Positions 1-7,757 of a stretch of DNA of 64,000 nucleotides are shown one piece after another. The DNA comes from Mycobacterium kyorinense (GTDB taxonomy: Bacteria; Actinomycetota; Actinomycetes; Mycobacteriales; Mycobacteriaceae). Location: the NCBI RefSeq assembly GCF_002101735.1, contig NZ_LQPE01000147.1, forward strand, positions 43,770 through 107,769. Direction: 5' to 3'. The notes below the pieces were generated by a model that was not told the origin of the DNA, ran no database searches, and was given only the letters and a program-made list of their open reading frames with translations. A program made the translations under genes and the position numbers. Position 1 is the stretch's first letter, and every line of letters starts with the position of its first letter.

Positions 1-678
1 CCGACCATCGCCATCAACGCCAACTTCTTCGATGTCCGCGGACAGAAAGGCGGCTCGTGGCGGTCGACGGGCTGCAGCTCACCGCTGGGCGCCTACGTCG
101 ACAACACCCGCGGACAGGGCCGGGCGAACCAGGCTGTCACCGGCACCATCCCCTACGCCGGCAAGCAAGGCTTGTCCGGCGGCAGCGAACACTGGAGTGC
201 ATTGGCGACGATGATCCTCCCGACCCACGGAGCGCCGTATGTGTTGTGGCCCAACGGCGGACGTGACGGCAACGACTACGATGCCGCCACACAGGTCGTT
301 ACGGGTTTGGTGGACAAGGGCGAGCAGTTTGTTGCGGTGAGCGGGTTGGGGTTGTTGTCCCCCGGGAGTACCGGCCAACTCAACGACGGCGGGCCCAGTG
401 CGGCGCGGACTGCGCTCGCCTATTCGAAGACCCGGGACGAGATGTACGTGTTCCAGGGCGGCAGCTACACACCGGACAATATCCAGGATCTGTTCCGCGG
501 ATTGGGCAGCGACACCGCAATTTTGCTCGACGGCGGCGGGTCGTCGGCGATTGTGCTGCGACGCGACACCGGCGGCATGTGGGCCGGCGCCGGGGTGCCG
601 AAGGGCTCCTGCGACACCCGCCAAGTGCTCTGCGACTCGCACGAGCGGGCATTGCCAAGCTGGTTGGCATTCAACTAA
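1..678 (+). CDS. Phosphodiester glycosidase family protein (NAGPA domain), 5' end outside window
   Basis: The reading frame is open from base 1, so the N-terminus is missing and 225 codons remain. The residues TIAINANFFDVRG at the start and LLDGGGSSAIV near the C-terminus are hallmark segments of the NAGPA / phosphodiester glycosidase domain (PF09992), first known from the enzyme that uncovers mannose-6-phosphate. Bacterial members are thought to act on phosphodiester-linked sugars or on cell-surface polymers. The tail contains Cys residues (GSCDTRQVLCDS) that could form a disulphide, which would fit a secreted protein, but the signal peptide would lie outside the window. The substrate cannot be read from the sequence. 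Confidence 0.8.
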   Translation, partial: PTIAINANFFDVRGQKGGSWRSTGCSSPLGAYVDNTRGQGRANQAVTGTIPYAGKQGLSGGSEHWSALATMILPTHGAPYVLWPNGGRDGNDYDAATQVVTGLVDKGEQFVAVSGLGLLSPGSTGQLNDGGPSAARTALAYSKTRDEMYVFQGGSYTPDNIQDLFRGLGSDTAILLDGGGSSAIVLRRDTGGMWAGAGVPKGSCDTRQVLCDSHERALPSWLAFN

Positions 679-699
679 TTTCCTTGCCGAGCAGACGGG

Positions 700-1239
700 T
701 TAGGTGATCGGGGCCGGCGGGCCGTCGTCTTCAGCGGCGCCGAGTAGATCCAGCTGCATCCATGCGACATCGTGCCAGTGCCCGTGCTTCCATCCGACGC
801 GACGGTAGAGACCGGCCTGCTCGAATCCGAAAGATCGATGAAAGGCGTTGCTGGCTTCGTTGGGTTGGGTGATTCCCGCGAAGGCTCGGCGATAGCCGCG
901 CTCGCTGAGCCGCTGCAGAAGGTGTGCATAGAGTTTGCGGCCGCCGCCAAAGCGGTAATGGTGGGCTACGACATAAATACTCGTCTCCACCGACCATTGG
1001 TATGCGGCGCGCGGGTTGAACGCGTGCGCGTAGGCGTAGCCGACGATCTCCTGGTCCAGTTCGAGGACAAGCCAGTCGTGGCTCTCGCGAGCCGCGGCGA
1101 TGCGCGACGCCATCTGCTCGGTCGTCGGGACTTCGGTCTCGAAGGTGATTGCCGTGTCCTCGACATAGGGACGATAGATCGCGACGCAAGCCGCCGCATC
1201 CGCCGACGACGCCGACCGAACAATGCTGGTTTCGCTCAT
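700..1239 (-). CDS. GNAT N-acetyltransferase, phosphinothricin-acetyltransferase-like
   Basis: This 179-residue protein has the GNAT fold throughout: an N-terminal SADAAACVAIYRPYVEDTAI segment, the sheet segment LVLELDQEIVGYAYA, the acetyl-CoA pyrophosphate loop RFGGGRKLY at about residues 96-104, and NEASNAFHRSFGFEQAG near the C-terminus. The pattern IYRPYV...T.ITFE is typical of the Pat/Bar/YwnH group, which acetylates small amines such as phosphinothricin or methionine sulfoximine. The real substrate here is not known. It starts with ATG at 1239 and lies alone, tail-on to the glycosidase gene. Confidence 0.85.
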   Translation of the reverse strand: MSETSIVRSASSADAAACVAIYRPYVEDTAITFETEVPTTEQMASRIAAARESHDWLVLELDQEIVGYAYAHAFNPRAAYQWSVETSIYVVAHHYRFGGGRKLYAHLLQRLSERGYRRAFAGITQPNEASNAFHRSFGFEQAGLYRRVGWKHGHWHDVAWMQLDLLGAAEDDGPPAPIT

Positions 1240-1251
1240 ACAGACAGCCTT

Positions 1252-1335
1252 ATGTCCTCGTGTTTAGGTGGTTGTTGAGCCAGGTGCTCGCCGCGTCGTT
1301 GAGGGCCAAAATATTCGGCCAAGTTATCGGCTCAA
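1252..1335 (-). pseudogene. Possible 3'-terminal remnant of a lost gene
   Basis: Between the threonine aldolase stop and the acetyltransferase start, a minus-strand frame without a start codon reads FEPITWPNILALNDAAS followed by TWLNNHLNTRT and a TAA stop. The composition (Trp-Pro, a helix ending WL..HL) looks like the C-terminal helix of an alpha/beta-hydrolase or similar enzyme rather than random sequence. The fragment is only about 28 codons, so the family assignment is a guess. If real, it is what remains of a gene whose 5' part was replaced by the aldolase gene. Confidence 0.25.
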
Positions 1336-1339
1336 AAGC

Positions 1340-2344
1340 TCAACGCGTGAAGTACTCCCGTACTGCCGCAACAAACGTGTCGACATCGTCCGTGTTCACG
1401 TCGAGATGCGTCACGAACCGCGATGAGTAAAGCATCTGCGTCAGAATGCCCCGCTTCTTGAGCCACGCCTCCAGGGCCGCGCATTCCGCCTCCGGGAACT
1501 GCGCGAAAACCATGTTGGTGGCGTGCGATACCGCGCCTACTTCGTCGATCTGCGCCAGCCCCTTGGCAAGGCGCGCGGCGTTCGCGTGGTCGTCGGCCAG
1601 CCGCGCCACGTTGTGATCGAGGGCGTAAAGACACGCGGCCGCAAGCACTCCCGACTGGCGCATGCCGCCGCCGAGCACCTTGCGCCACCGGTGCGCCACG
1701 TCGATCAGCGCCCTGCTGCCTACCAGCACCGAACCCACCGGCGCACCTAGACTCTTCGAAAAACAGATCGACACCGTATCGAAGCCCTCGGTCAGCGCCG
1801 CCAGAGGCTTGTTCGATGCGACCGCCGCATTGAAAAGGCGTGCGCCGTCCAGGTGAGTCGTCAGCCCGCGGCTGTGCGCGAACTGGGTGGCCTCGGCGAC
1901 GTAATCCGCCGGCAGAACCTTTCCCCCGATGGTGTTTTCAAGCGCCAGCAGGCGGGTGCGCGCAAAGTGGTCGTCGAGCGGTTTGATGACCGCCGCGACG
2001 CGCTCGAGCGGAATCGTGCCGTCCTCGGCGTTGTCCAGGGGTTGCGGCTGGACGCTGGCAAGCACCGCCGCGCCGCCGCCCTCATATCTGTACGAGTGGG
2101 CAGCCTGGCCGACGATGTATTCGTCGCCGCGTCCGCAATGCGCCATCACCGCGGCGAGGTTGCTTTGCGTGCCGCTCGGAAAGAACAGCCCGGCTTCCTT
2201 GCCCGCCTCCTCAGCCAGTCGGGCCTGCAGCCGCAGCACGGTTGGGTCGTCGCCCCACACGTCGTCGCCGGTCTCAGCGCGGGCCATCGCCTCGAGCATG
2301 GCCGGGCTGGGCCGGGTGACGGTGTCGCTGCGCATGTCGATCAT
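1340..2344 (-). CDS. ltaE: Low-specificity L-threonine aldolase
   Basis: The product has 334 residues, normal for PLP-dependent threonine aldolases that cleave threonine or allo-threonine to glycine and acetaldehyde. It begins MIDMRSDTVTRPSPAMLEAM with the family's RSDTVT signature. The segment GDDVWGDDPTV follows, HLDGARL lies at 164-170, and the Schiff-base lysine is expected at K197 in FSKSLGAP. ATG at 2344 is used, and a second ATG three codons in is also possible. It is divergent from the PPOX gene, with only 27 bases between the two starts. Confidence 0.9.
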   Translation of the reverse strand: MIDMRSDTVTRPSPAMLEAMARAETGDDVWGDDPTVLRLQARLAEEAGKEAGLFFPSGTQSNLAAVMAHCGRGDEYIVGQAAHSYRYEGGGAAVLASVQPQPLDNAEDGTIPLERVAAVIKPLDDHFARTRLLALENTIGGKVLPADYVAEATQFAHSRGLTTHLDGARLFNAAVASNKPLAALTEGFDTVSICFSKSLGAPVGSVLVGSRALIDVAHRWRKVLGGGMRQSGVLAAACLYALDHNVARLADDHANAARLAKGLAQIDEVGAVSHATNMVFAQFPEAECAALEAWLKKRGILTQMLYSSRFVTHLDVNTDDVDTFVAAVREYFTR

Positions 2345-2371
2345 GCGAAGGAGCCCTCATAGACTCGGTAC

Positions 2372-2851
2372 ATGGCAACTTCCTCCAAGTCGGCTGTCAC
2401 CAAAGTTACCGACTTCTTCTACGAGCGGATGCGGCACAAGGCTGCCTGGTCGGTGGCAGACGCCGAACCGACCACTGGCTTCGCTTCGCTCGCCGGGCAG
2501 AAGTATGCCCTGCTGCTCACCTACCGCAAAGACGGGCGGGCTGTTCCATCACCGGTGTGGTTCGGCCGCGCCGAGCAGGATCGGGTGTATTTCGACACCG
2601 AAGAGGCCGCCGGCAAGGTCAAACGCATCCGTAACAATCCCGAGGTGCGGCTCGCCCCTTGTGATGTGCGTGGGAAGCCACTTGGTCCGCCGGCAGTCGG
2701 CATCGCACGCGTCCTCGACCCCCGCGAAACAGACTATGCAGAGCGCACTATCGCCGCTAATTACGGACTTGGGCGCAGGCTCTATTACGGCGCATCGAAG
2801 CGGCTGCCGGTGCCGACTATCTACGTAGAGGTGCAGCCGAAGCGCAGCTAG
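2372..2851 (+). CDS. PPOX-class F420-dependent or flavin-binding oxidoreductase (pyridoxamine 5'-phosphate oxidase fold)
   Basis: The 159-residue protein has the split-barrel PNPOx pattern: ALLLTYRKDGRAVPSPVWFG at the start of the barrel, a phosphate-contacting segment VYFDTEEAAGKVKRIRNNP, and VRLAPCDVRG further on. These features are typical of the large mycobacterial family of F420H2- or FMN-binding PPOX proteins, often annotated from conserved TIGR/Pfam models. The reaction is unknown. It is monocistronic or forms a pair with the downstream methyltransferase. Confidence 0.8.
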   Translation: MATSSKSAVTKVTDFFYERMRHKAAWSVADAEPTTGFASLAGQKYALLLTYRKDGRAVPSPVWFGRAEQDRVYFDTEEAAGKVKRIRNNPEVRLAPCDVRGKPLGPPAVGIARVLDPRETDYAERTIAANYGLGRRLYYGASKRLPVPTIYVEVQPKRS

Positions 2852-2928
2852 CCCTGGTCGCGATCTCGGGCCAGGGATTCACAAGCAACCCATTGACGGC
2901 CAATCCGTGGTCCACGATGGTTGGGGGG

Positions 2929-3594
2929 ATGGCTGATACGCGCGCGGCATGGAGTGGATGGACCCTCGGGAAGCTCGGCGGGGCGGTCTATGACTTCGGC
3001 GTTGAGCGGGAATGGCTTGCAAGACCGGCGGGTCTCGCACTGTGGGGCACCGACATCCGGTTGCTGTTCGACAGCATCCGCGCGGTGGGCGAGGTGCCGG
3101 ATGGTTCAGCGGTGCTGGACATCCCCTGCGGCGGTGGCCTCGCGTTGCGTGGCCTGCGGAAGGGGCAACGGGTGCGCTACGTGGCTGCGGACATCTCACC
3201 GGACATGCTGGAGCGGGCCCGGCGGCGAGCATCCGTGATGGGGCGTGACGATGTCGAGTTCGCCCAAGCCAACATCGAGCGAATGCCGCTCGGCGACAAC
3301 GAATTCGACCTATGCCTTTCATTTAACGGACTGCATTGTCTGCCCGACCCTGCTGCAGCCGTCCGGGAGATCTCGCGGTGCCTGGCACCCGGCGGCCGAC
3401 TGGTGGGCTCCGCCGTCGTCCGTGGTGTGGGGCGGCACCAAGACAACTTGATTGGAGCCTTACGCCGCGCCGCGGTGTTCGGCCCCGGCGGCACCGCCGA
3501 GGACCTGCGCGACTGGCTCACAGGCGCCGGGTTGCGGGTCAACCGACTGCTGCGGTCGGGGGCAGTTGCCTATTTCACCGCAACATCCGACTGA
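2929..3594 (+). CDS. Class I SAM-dependent methyltransferase
   Basis: This is a UbiE/Methyltransf_11-type enzyme. Motif I is VLDIPCGGGLALRGL, the acidic residue after strand 2 is in VAADISPDML, motif post-II is FAQANIERMPL, and motif III is CLAPGGRLVGS. The first ATG with a sensible N-terminus is at 2929 (MADTRAAWSGW), preceded by a G-rich stretch. In-frame TTG at 2893 and ATG at 2917 would add 12 or 4 residues. Methyl acceptor unknown. It follows the PPOX gene by about 77 bases on the same strand. Confidence 0.8.
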   Translation: MADTRAAWSGWTLGKLGGAVYDFGVEREWLARPAGLALWGTDIRLLFDSIRAVGEVPDGSAVLDIPCGGGLALRGLRKGQRVRYVAADISPDMLERARRRASVMGRDDVEFAQANIERMPLGDNEFDLCLSFNGLHCLPDPAAAVREISRCLAPGGRLVGSAVVRGVGRHQDNLIGALRRAAVFGPGGTAEDLRDWLTGAGLRVNRLLRSGAVAYFTATSD

Positions 3595-3626
3595 TGGGCG
3601 TCACCGCTTAGCCGCGTGAGCGCCAG

Positions 3627-3833
3627 TCAGGACGCAACGGCCGCGCCGAGCGACACCGGTAGGCGTTTGAGGCCGTGCAATCCGATCGTGTCGTTGAAGG
3701 TCGGTTCAGCGGCCGGATCGATATCGATTCTCACCAGCCGCGCCAAGGGATCACCCCGCCGGGCTTGCAGTTTCCACACCGGGCGCAGCACGCCATAGCC
3801 AACCGCCCAATGCGTCCACTCACGGACTGGCAC
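3627..3833 (-). pseudogene. N-terminal remnant of a cytochrome P450 gene
   Basis: A minus-strand frame with a good ribosome binding site (AGGGAG about 7 bases before GTG at 3833) encodes 68 residues and then stops. It reads VPVREWTHWAVGYGVLRP, then VWKLQARRGDPLARLVRID, ending GLKRLPVSLGAAVAS. Many mycobacterial P450s begin with this type of amphipathic helix followed by a QARRGDPLARL segment, before the Pro-Tyr region. Nothing P450-like follows the stop, so the rest of the gene (about 380 codons with the haem loop) is gone. The assignment is by memory of family N-termini and is moderate. The alternative is a genuine small protein. The rest of the stretch 3595-3904 holds no gene that I can see. 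Confidence 0.4.
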
Positions 3834-3904
3834 GTGCTCACTCCCTGCCAATCGGCTGCACACGAGCCTACTGCCATCCGGCCGCACAGGCCCAGCAAAA
3901 CGGG

Positions 3905-4594
3905 CTACGCGTGGGTCGGTGTCCGGGGCTTGCCGAACCGGAAGATCAGCATGCTGACCGCGATCACCACGGCGGCCAGCGCGATCACCGGCGCGACGGT
4001 GATCCGGGACAGCGTCGCACCGACAACGGCGCCGCCACACATCGCCGCAATCACGCTGTAGCGCAACTTTTCCCGCTCGCCGCTGCCACCGGCCAGCCTG
4101 CTGTCGAAGCCGATGCCGACGATCGTCGACGTCAGCACCGTCGTGCTGAGTTCCTGGATCCCGAATTGGCGTGCCGCGACATTCTGCGCGCCGAAAGTCA
4201 TGGCCAGCCCCGCGATCAGGATGAGCTTTGTGTTGTCGTGATAGCCCAGCACACCCGTACCGGCCAGAATCGACGGAGCCACCAGCATCGCGACCTCTAC
4301 GCCCAGCGCTACGGTGAGCCACCGTCGAGGCTCGTCGCCAAGCAACCGGGTCAACCGCCCGCCGATCACCGTGCCGCACAGGAATCCCAGGAACGCGACG
4401 ACGGCGGCAGTCAGGTCGATTCCGGCGCCGGGCACAAACCAGAACCCGAGGAAGATGACGTTGCCCGTCATGTTGGCGACGAAGACGTGGCCGAGCACCA
4501 GCACGCTGATCGCGTCCACCAAACCCGTCGCGAATGTCAGTAGCAGCAAAGCGGCGACCGTGAGTCGATCGGACACCGGCGAGGCAACTGCCAT
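3905..4594 (-). CDS. DUF1275 (YoaK-like) integral membrane protein
   Basis: About 229 residues with roughly six hydrophobic segments. The family signature is visible: FATGLVDAISVLVLGHVFVANMTGN near the N-terminus (helix 1 and the MTGN turn), then GAQNVAARQFG and ELSTTVLTSTIVGIG. DUF1275 proteins are inner-membrane proteins of unknown function, sometimes compared with transporters. ATG at 4594 (MAVASPVSDR) is preferred because AAAGG lies about 11 bases upstream. A TTG at 4603 is an alternative. The gene starts about 28 bases after the mam1D stop on the same strand, so it may be read as a distal gene of the mce1 transcript. Confidence 0.8.
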   Translation of the reverse strand: MAVASPVSDRLTVAALLLLTFATGLVDAISVLVLGHVFVANMTGNVIFLGFWFVPGAGIDLTAAVVAFLGFLCGTVIGGRLTRLLGDEPRRWLTVALGVEVAMLVAPSILAGTGVLGYHDNTKLILIAGLAMTFGAQNVAARQFGIQELSTTVLTSTIVGIGFDSRLAGGSGEREKLRYSVIAAMCGGAVVGATLSRITVAPVIALAAVVIAVSMLIFRFGKPRTPTHA

Positions 4595-4622
4595 GGGGTC
4601 CAATACCTTTCGGCGGGCTGCC

Positions 4623-5447
4623 CTATATCTGTGGCGTCAAATCCAAGGAGGTGATGGTCGTCATCTTGGTCACCAGCCAGCGCGCGTGATCACGTTTCAT
4701 GGTCAGCCGGTAAGACAAATACCTCAGCGAAGGAACGTTTTTCGACAACGGACTGGTGGATGTCGTGTTGGTATACACGATCGCGGTGGCATCGTTGGCA
4801 TGCAGTGACTCGACCGCCGCCCCGGTGACTTCGGTGGTGTTGGTGATCTGGGCCTGCTTGTTCGGCGCCACAATCGCATCGATGTACTTGCGGTACTGCG
4901 CTTCGAAATCGCCGCTGAGGTACTGGGCCGCCCGGTCGGCCAGCTTGTCCATGTTGTCCGGGTTGTAGGTCCATAACGTGGTGATCGCATTGGCGGCAGT
5001 GCTCGCGACTCGCAGCTTGGTGTCCACGGTGGCGCGGTCCTTCACATACGGCTGAACCATCGCGCCGGCGAACGCCGCAGAGGCCACGAACAATACGGCC
5101 GCAGCGGCAACCACGATGGCGAGACGCCGACCGACCGGTCGCCTGGCCGGGTCGGTCTCCGTGATCTCTGCTTCCTCGGCCGCGGCGTCGTCAGACTCGG
5201 CGGCCTCGTCAGACTCGTTGGATTCGGCTGTTGCCGTGGCGCTCTCACCAGCATCGTCGGCAGCCGATTCAGACGCTTCCACCTCGGGTTGCTCGTCGGC
5301 CTTCTCGGGCTCGTCCGAATCCGTCTCGACAGCCTCGGTCGAAGCAACCGCGGACTTGTTGCGTCCTCGGCTGGGCCACCAGCGGCGCTTCCGCGGCGGC
5401 TGCTCGGCCTCGGTCAGATCACCTGCTGCAGGCTGCTGATCTTCCAC
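4623..5447 (-). CDS. mam1D: Mce-associated membrane protein Mam1D (Rv0178-type)
   Basis: The last of four mce-associated genes. The 274-residue product has a long, acidic, low-complexity N-terminal tail rich in Glu, Ala, Ser and Asp, one transmembrane helix (RRLAIVVAAAAVLFVASAAF) and a C-terminal extracytoplasmic domain containing WTYNPDNMDKLADRAAQYL and YRKYIDAIVAPN. This is the NTF2/SnoaL-like mce-associated fold thought to stabilise Mce complexes. The frame is open upstream, but GTG at 5447 is chosen because GGAAGG lies 6 bases before it and it overlaps the mam1C end by 34 bases, as expected for coupled genes. Confidence 0.85.
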   Translation of the reverse strand: MEDQQPAAGDLTEAEQPPRKRRWWPSRGRNKSAVASTEAVETDSDEPEKADEQPEVEASESAADDAGESATATAESNESDEAAESDDAAAEEAEITETDPARRPVGRRLAIVVAAAAVLFVASAAFAGAMVQPYVKDRATVDTKLRVASTAANAITTLWTYNPDNMDKLADRAAQYLSGDFEAQYRKYIDAIVAPNKQAQITNTTEVTGAAVESLHANDATAIVYTNTTSTSPLSKNVPSLRYLSYRLTMKRDHARWLVTKMTTITSLDLTPQI

Positions 5448-6028
5448 TGATCGCCTTCCCGCTGAGCGGTTAACACCCAACGATTTGTGCTCTCGATTGT
5501 TTGCTTCCCGTCGGGAGTCTTGTAAGTGACTTCGGTAGCCACAAGCACGCTTGCGCTGCCATCGTCGTTCCACCGTTCCACCCCGGCATCCAGCGCGATG
5601 CCCTTGGTGGGCTCAGCTTGCGCGACGTTGAGGAGGACCTCGTTCACCTTGTCTCGGTACTGCTTGGCGAAATCGCCGGTACCGTTTGCCAATATCCTGT
5701 CGACGTAGGCGTTGGCGTGAAACGGGTCCAGCGACGTGAACGTTGTCATGAATGATCGGGCGAAGCCGAGCACGTCGACTTCCTTCATCGCCAACTCGTG
5801 ATGCTTGCGATGGGTAACCAGGATGAGCGACGACGCCGTGATTGCGCCCGCCGCGACCAACACGGCGACCGTCATCGCTAGCGGCATTACCCACTGCCTA
5901 GACGGTTTCCACCACTGGCGCGGTAACTTCAACCGCCGCAACGACATCCGCGACCACAGCGATGTCCTCGGTATCCCTTGGGATAGCAGTGGCTCTTCAC
6001 CGGGCTGAACTCGGCGGCGCGGGCTCAC
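5414..6028 (-). CDS. mam1C: Mce-associated membrane protein Mam1C (Rv0177-type)
   Basis: This 204-residue protein has a basic cytoplasmic N-terminus, one membrane helix (MPLAMTVAVLVAAGAITASS) and an outside domain with FARSFMTTFTSLDPFHANAY, VDRILANGTGDFAKQYRDK and a C-terminal QWKISSLQQVI. The layout matches mce-associated proteins, which are proposed to form the periplasmic part of Mce lipid importers. The GTG start at 6028 overlaps the mam1B stop (GTGA), so translation is probably coupled. Confidence 0.85.
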   Translation of the reverse strand: MSPRRRVQPGEEPLLSQGIPRTSLWSRMSLRRLKLPRQWWKPSRQWVMPLAMTVAVLVAAGAITASSLILVTHRKHHELAMKEVDVLGFARSFMTTFTSLDPFHANAYVDRILANGTGDFAKQYRDKVNEVLLNVAQAEPTKGIALDAGVERWNDDGSASVLVATEVTYKTPDGKQTIESTNRWVLTAQREGDQWKISSLQQVI

Positions 6029-7002
6029 TTTTGCCCCTTGGCTGGCTTGGGTTTGGTCACCACGGTCAGGTCGTCGACGAGCCAGCGCGCGTCGTGGCTC
6101 TTGGCGAACGCGACTCGGACGGTGGCAGTGATGAACCGCTGCTGTTGCTCGCCGCCGCGATGACCTTGCAGGAACAGCAGCATCTCCGCCCGATCCGGTG
6201 TCGCGGACTTTACCGCGCTGTTGGTCACCCAGTACTCGTTGACCACCGGCTGGCCCTTTTGCACTACCTCTTGCTGCTTGGCGAGCTGGTCGCGGTATTT
6301 GTCCGTGGTCAGTGAACGCGCCCGCGCGAAATCCTGCTGCAGAGTTTTCGGGTCATAGGTAAGCATCTCGGCGACGATCTTCGGCCCCTGCGCCTGGATG
6401 GCAGCGCGCGTCTGGTCGCACGCCCGCTCGTTCATGAAGACCACCGTGAAGCTCAACACCGCACCGCCCGCACACAGCACCGCCGCAGCCGCCACGACGA
6501 TTGCGGCAATCCGGCGGGCGACCGTGGGCCGCTGATCCGCTTCGGCACGGCGCACCTCGGTACGCAGCAGCAGGTCGGCAAATGTACGTCGACGCGAATC
6601 CCACAGCGGCCAAAGCCAACCCACGAACACCGAAATCGTGTCCAACAGGTGGGCGAAGTCTCGCAGCAGCAGTCGCCCCACTCCGGCGGAACTCCCGTCG
6701 CGGCGTACCACGGTGATTCCCACTAGCGCACGACCCAGGCTCCAACCGCGGTTCGCCGGCCACACGGTCCGATTGATCAGGGTCAGCAGTATCACGGTCG
6801 CCGCAACCGCAATGCACAGTGACCACCACGCGCTGCGTACCGGTACCGCTAGTGAGGCTAAAACCACCGTCGCCACCACGGCGACGCTCGGCAACACGTC
6901 GACGACGAACGCGGCCGCACGGATGTGCCAGCGCGCCAAGCTATTCGGCGCCGCCGTATCGACTGCCGGCACGGTGTCGGTCTCGTCGACCACTGCCGTC
7001 AC
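6025..7002 (-). CDS. mam1B: Mce-associated protein Mam1B with RDD membrane domain (Rv0176-type)
   Basis: The 325-residue product joins two parts. Residues up to about 160 form an RDD-type membrane domain: ARWHIRAAAFVVDVLPSVAVV, an NRGWSLGRALVGITVVRRDG segment and LLLRDFAHLLDTISVFVGWLW. The C-terminal half has another membrane helix and a mce-associated domain (MLTYDPKTLQQDFARARSL, ARWLVDDLTVVTKPKPAKG). The frame extends far upstream through mam1A, but GTG at 7002 overlaps the mam1A stop by 3 bases and has AGGTGG before it. RDD proteins are common partners of mce operons. The exact role of the domain is unknown. Confidence 0.85.
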   Translation of the reverse strand: MTAVVDETDTVPAVDTAAPNSLARWHIRAAAFVVDVLPSVAVVATVVLASLAVPVRSAWWSLCIAVAATVILLTLINRTVWPANRGWSLGRALVGITVVRRDGSSAGVGRLLLRDFAHLLDTISVFVGWLWPLWDSRRRTFADLLLRTEVRRAEADQRPTVARRIAAIVVAAAAVLCAGGAVLSFTVVFMNERACDQTRAAIQAQGPKIVAEMLTYDPKTLQQDFARARSLTTDKYRDQLAKQQEVVQKGQPVVNEYWVTNSAVKSATPDRAEMLLFLQGHRGGEQQQRFITATVRVAFAKSHDARWLVDDLTVVTKPKPAKGQK

Positions 7003-7757
7003 TTGGCCACCTGGTCGAGCTTGGCAATCCGGTACTGCCCTTCGTCGGGTGCCATCTTCGCCCGCAGTCGGTAGCCGATTTCTCGGTTCTGCGTTTCGGT
7101 GTTGGACATCTTGACGCGCAGGGCCACGAGCACGTCGAAGGAGCCGTCCGGGTTGCGCCGTTCTACCGCCCCACGCAGATCGGACACCTGGACCTGCACG
7201 TTGGCAACCTGATACGCCTGGACGAACAAGCTGCTGTACAGCACCGCTTGGGAACGGAAATCTCCCGTGCTGCAGTCGATGATCTTCTGCGCCCCGGCCG
7301 ACATCGCCTCGACGTCGGGCGCCTGGGTCGCCGCTATGCAATCCTTTGCGGCCGCGACGGCCTGGGCCTCGTGGCGGGCGATGGCTTGGCTCTCTTGATT
7401 GAACCGAAGCGCGAGGAAGCCACCGGCCCCGATGCCGCCGGCCAGCAGAAGAAGCGACGCAGCGATGCCAATCCACCACCTGCGTCCCAAACGCGACGGG
7501 CCCCGTTCGTCAACAGCAGCATCTTCGGCCGCCGGCTCCTCCTGGGCTTGCGCGTCGGCTCCGCCCTCGGCGGAGCTTGTCTGGTCGGCTTCGCCCTCGG
7601 ATTCTGGCGAATCCTCGGCCATCACCTCCGAAGCCGAATCCTCGGCCGTCAGCTCAGAAGCCGAATCTTCGCTCTTCACCTCGGTGCTGGTCTGATCTGA
7701 CGACGAATCGTCTGTTTCGGCGGGGTTCAGCTGACTGGCGCCAGCATCTCCTTCCAT
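6999..7757 (-). CDS. mam1A: Mce-associated membrane protein Mam1A (Rv0175-type)
   Basis: The product has 252 residues. An acidic Ser/Glu-rich tail fills about the first 70, followed by a membrane helix (WWIGIAASLLLLAGGIGAGG) and an outside domain with AKDCIAATQAPDVEAM and QKIIDCSTGDFRSQA. The two Cys residues in that domain could pair. The start is decided by AGGAGA 7 bases before ATG at 7757, which overlaps the mce1F end by 31 bases. The tail contains a 9-codon tandem repeat, annotated separately. It probably works with Mam1B-D to stabilise the Mce1 complex in the envelope. Confidence 0.87.
   Translation of the reverse strand: MEGDAGASQLNPAETDDSSSDQTSTEVKSEDSASELTAEDSASEVMAEDSPESEGEADQTSSAEGGADAQAQEEPAAEDAAVDERGPSRLGRRWWIGIAASLLLLAGGIGAGGFLALRFNQESQAIARHEAQAVAAAKDCIAATQAPDVEAMSAGAQKIIDCSTGDFRSQAVLYSSLFVQAYQVANVQVQVSDLRGAVERRNPDGSFDVLVALRVKMSNTETQNREIGYRLRAKMAPDEGQYRIAKLDQVAK
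7609..7689 (-). repeat. 27-bp tandem repeat in the acidic tail of mam1A
   Basis: Three head-to-tail units of 27 bp, the first two nearly identical and the third degenerate, start at 7609, 7636 and 7663. They encode 9-residue acidic units of the type AEDSASE(L/V). The unit is a multiple of three, so changes in copy number would keep the frame and only alter the length of the disordered tail. Confidence 0.7.

Noticed and set aside
3627..4379. 250-codon minus-strand frame across the DUF1275 gene
   Set aside because: Most of it is a shadow of DUF1275 in another register. Only the final 68 codons look like a P450 remnant and have a ribosome binding site.
6025..7479. 484-codon frame that would extend mam1B far upstream
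   Set aside because: The upstream part overlaps mam1A in another frame and looks random; GTG at 7002 with AGGTGG and stop/start overlap is a better start.
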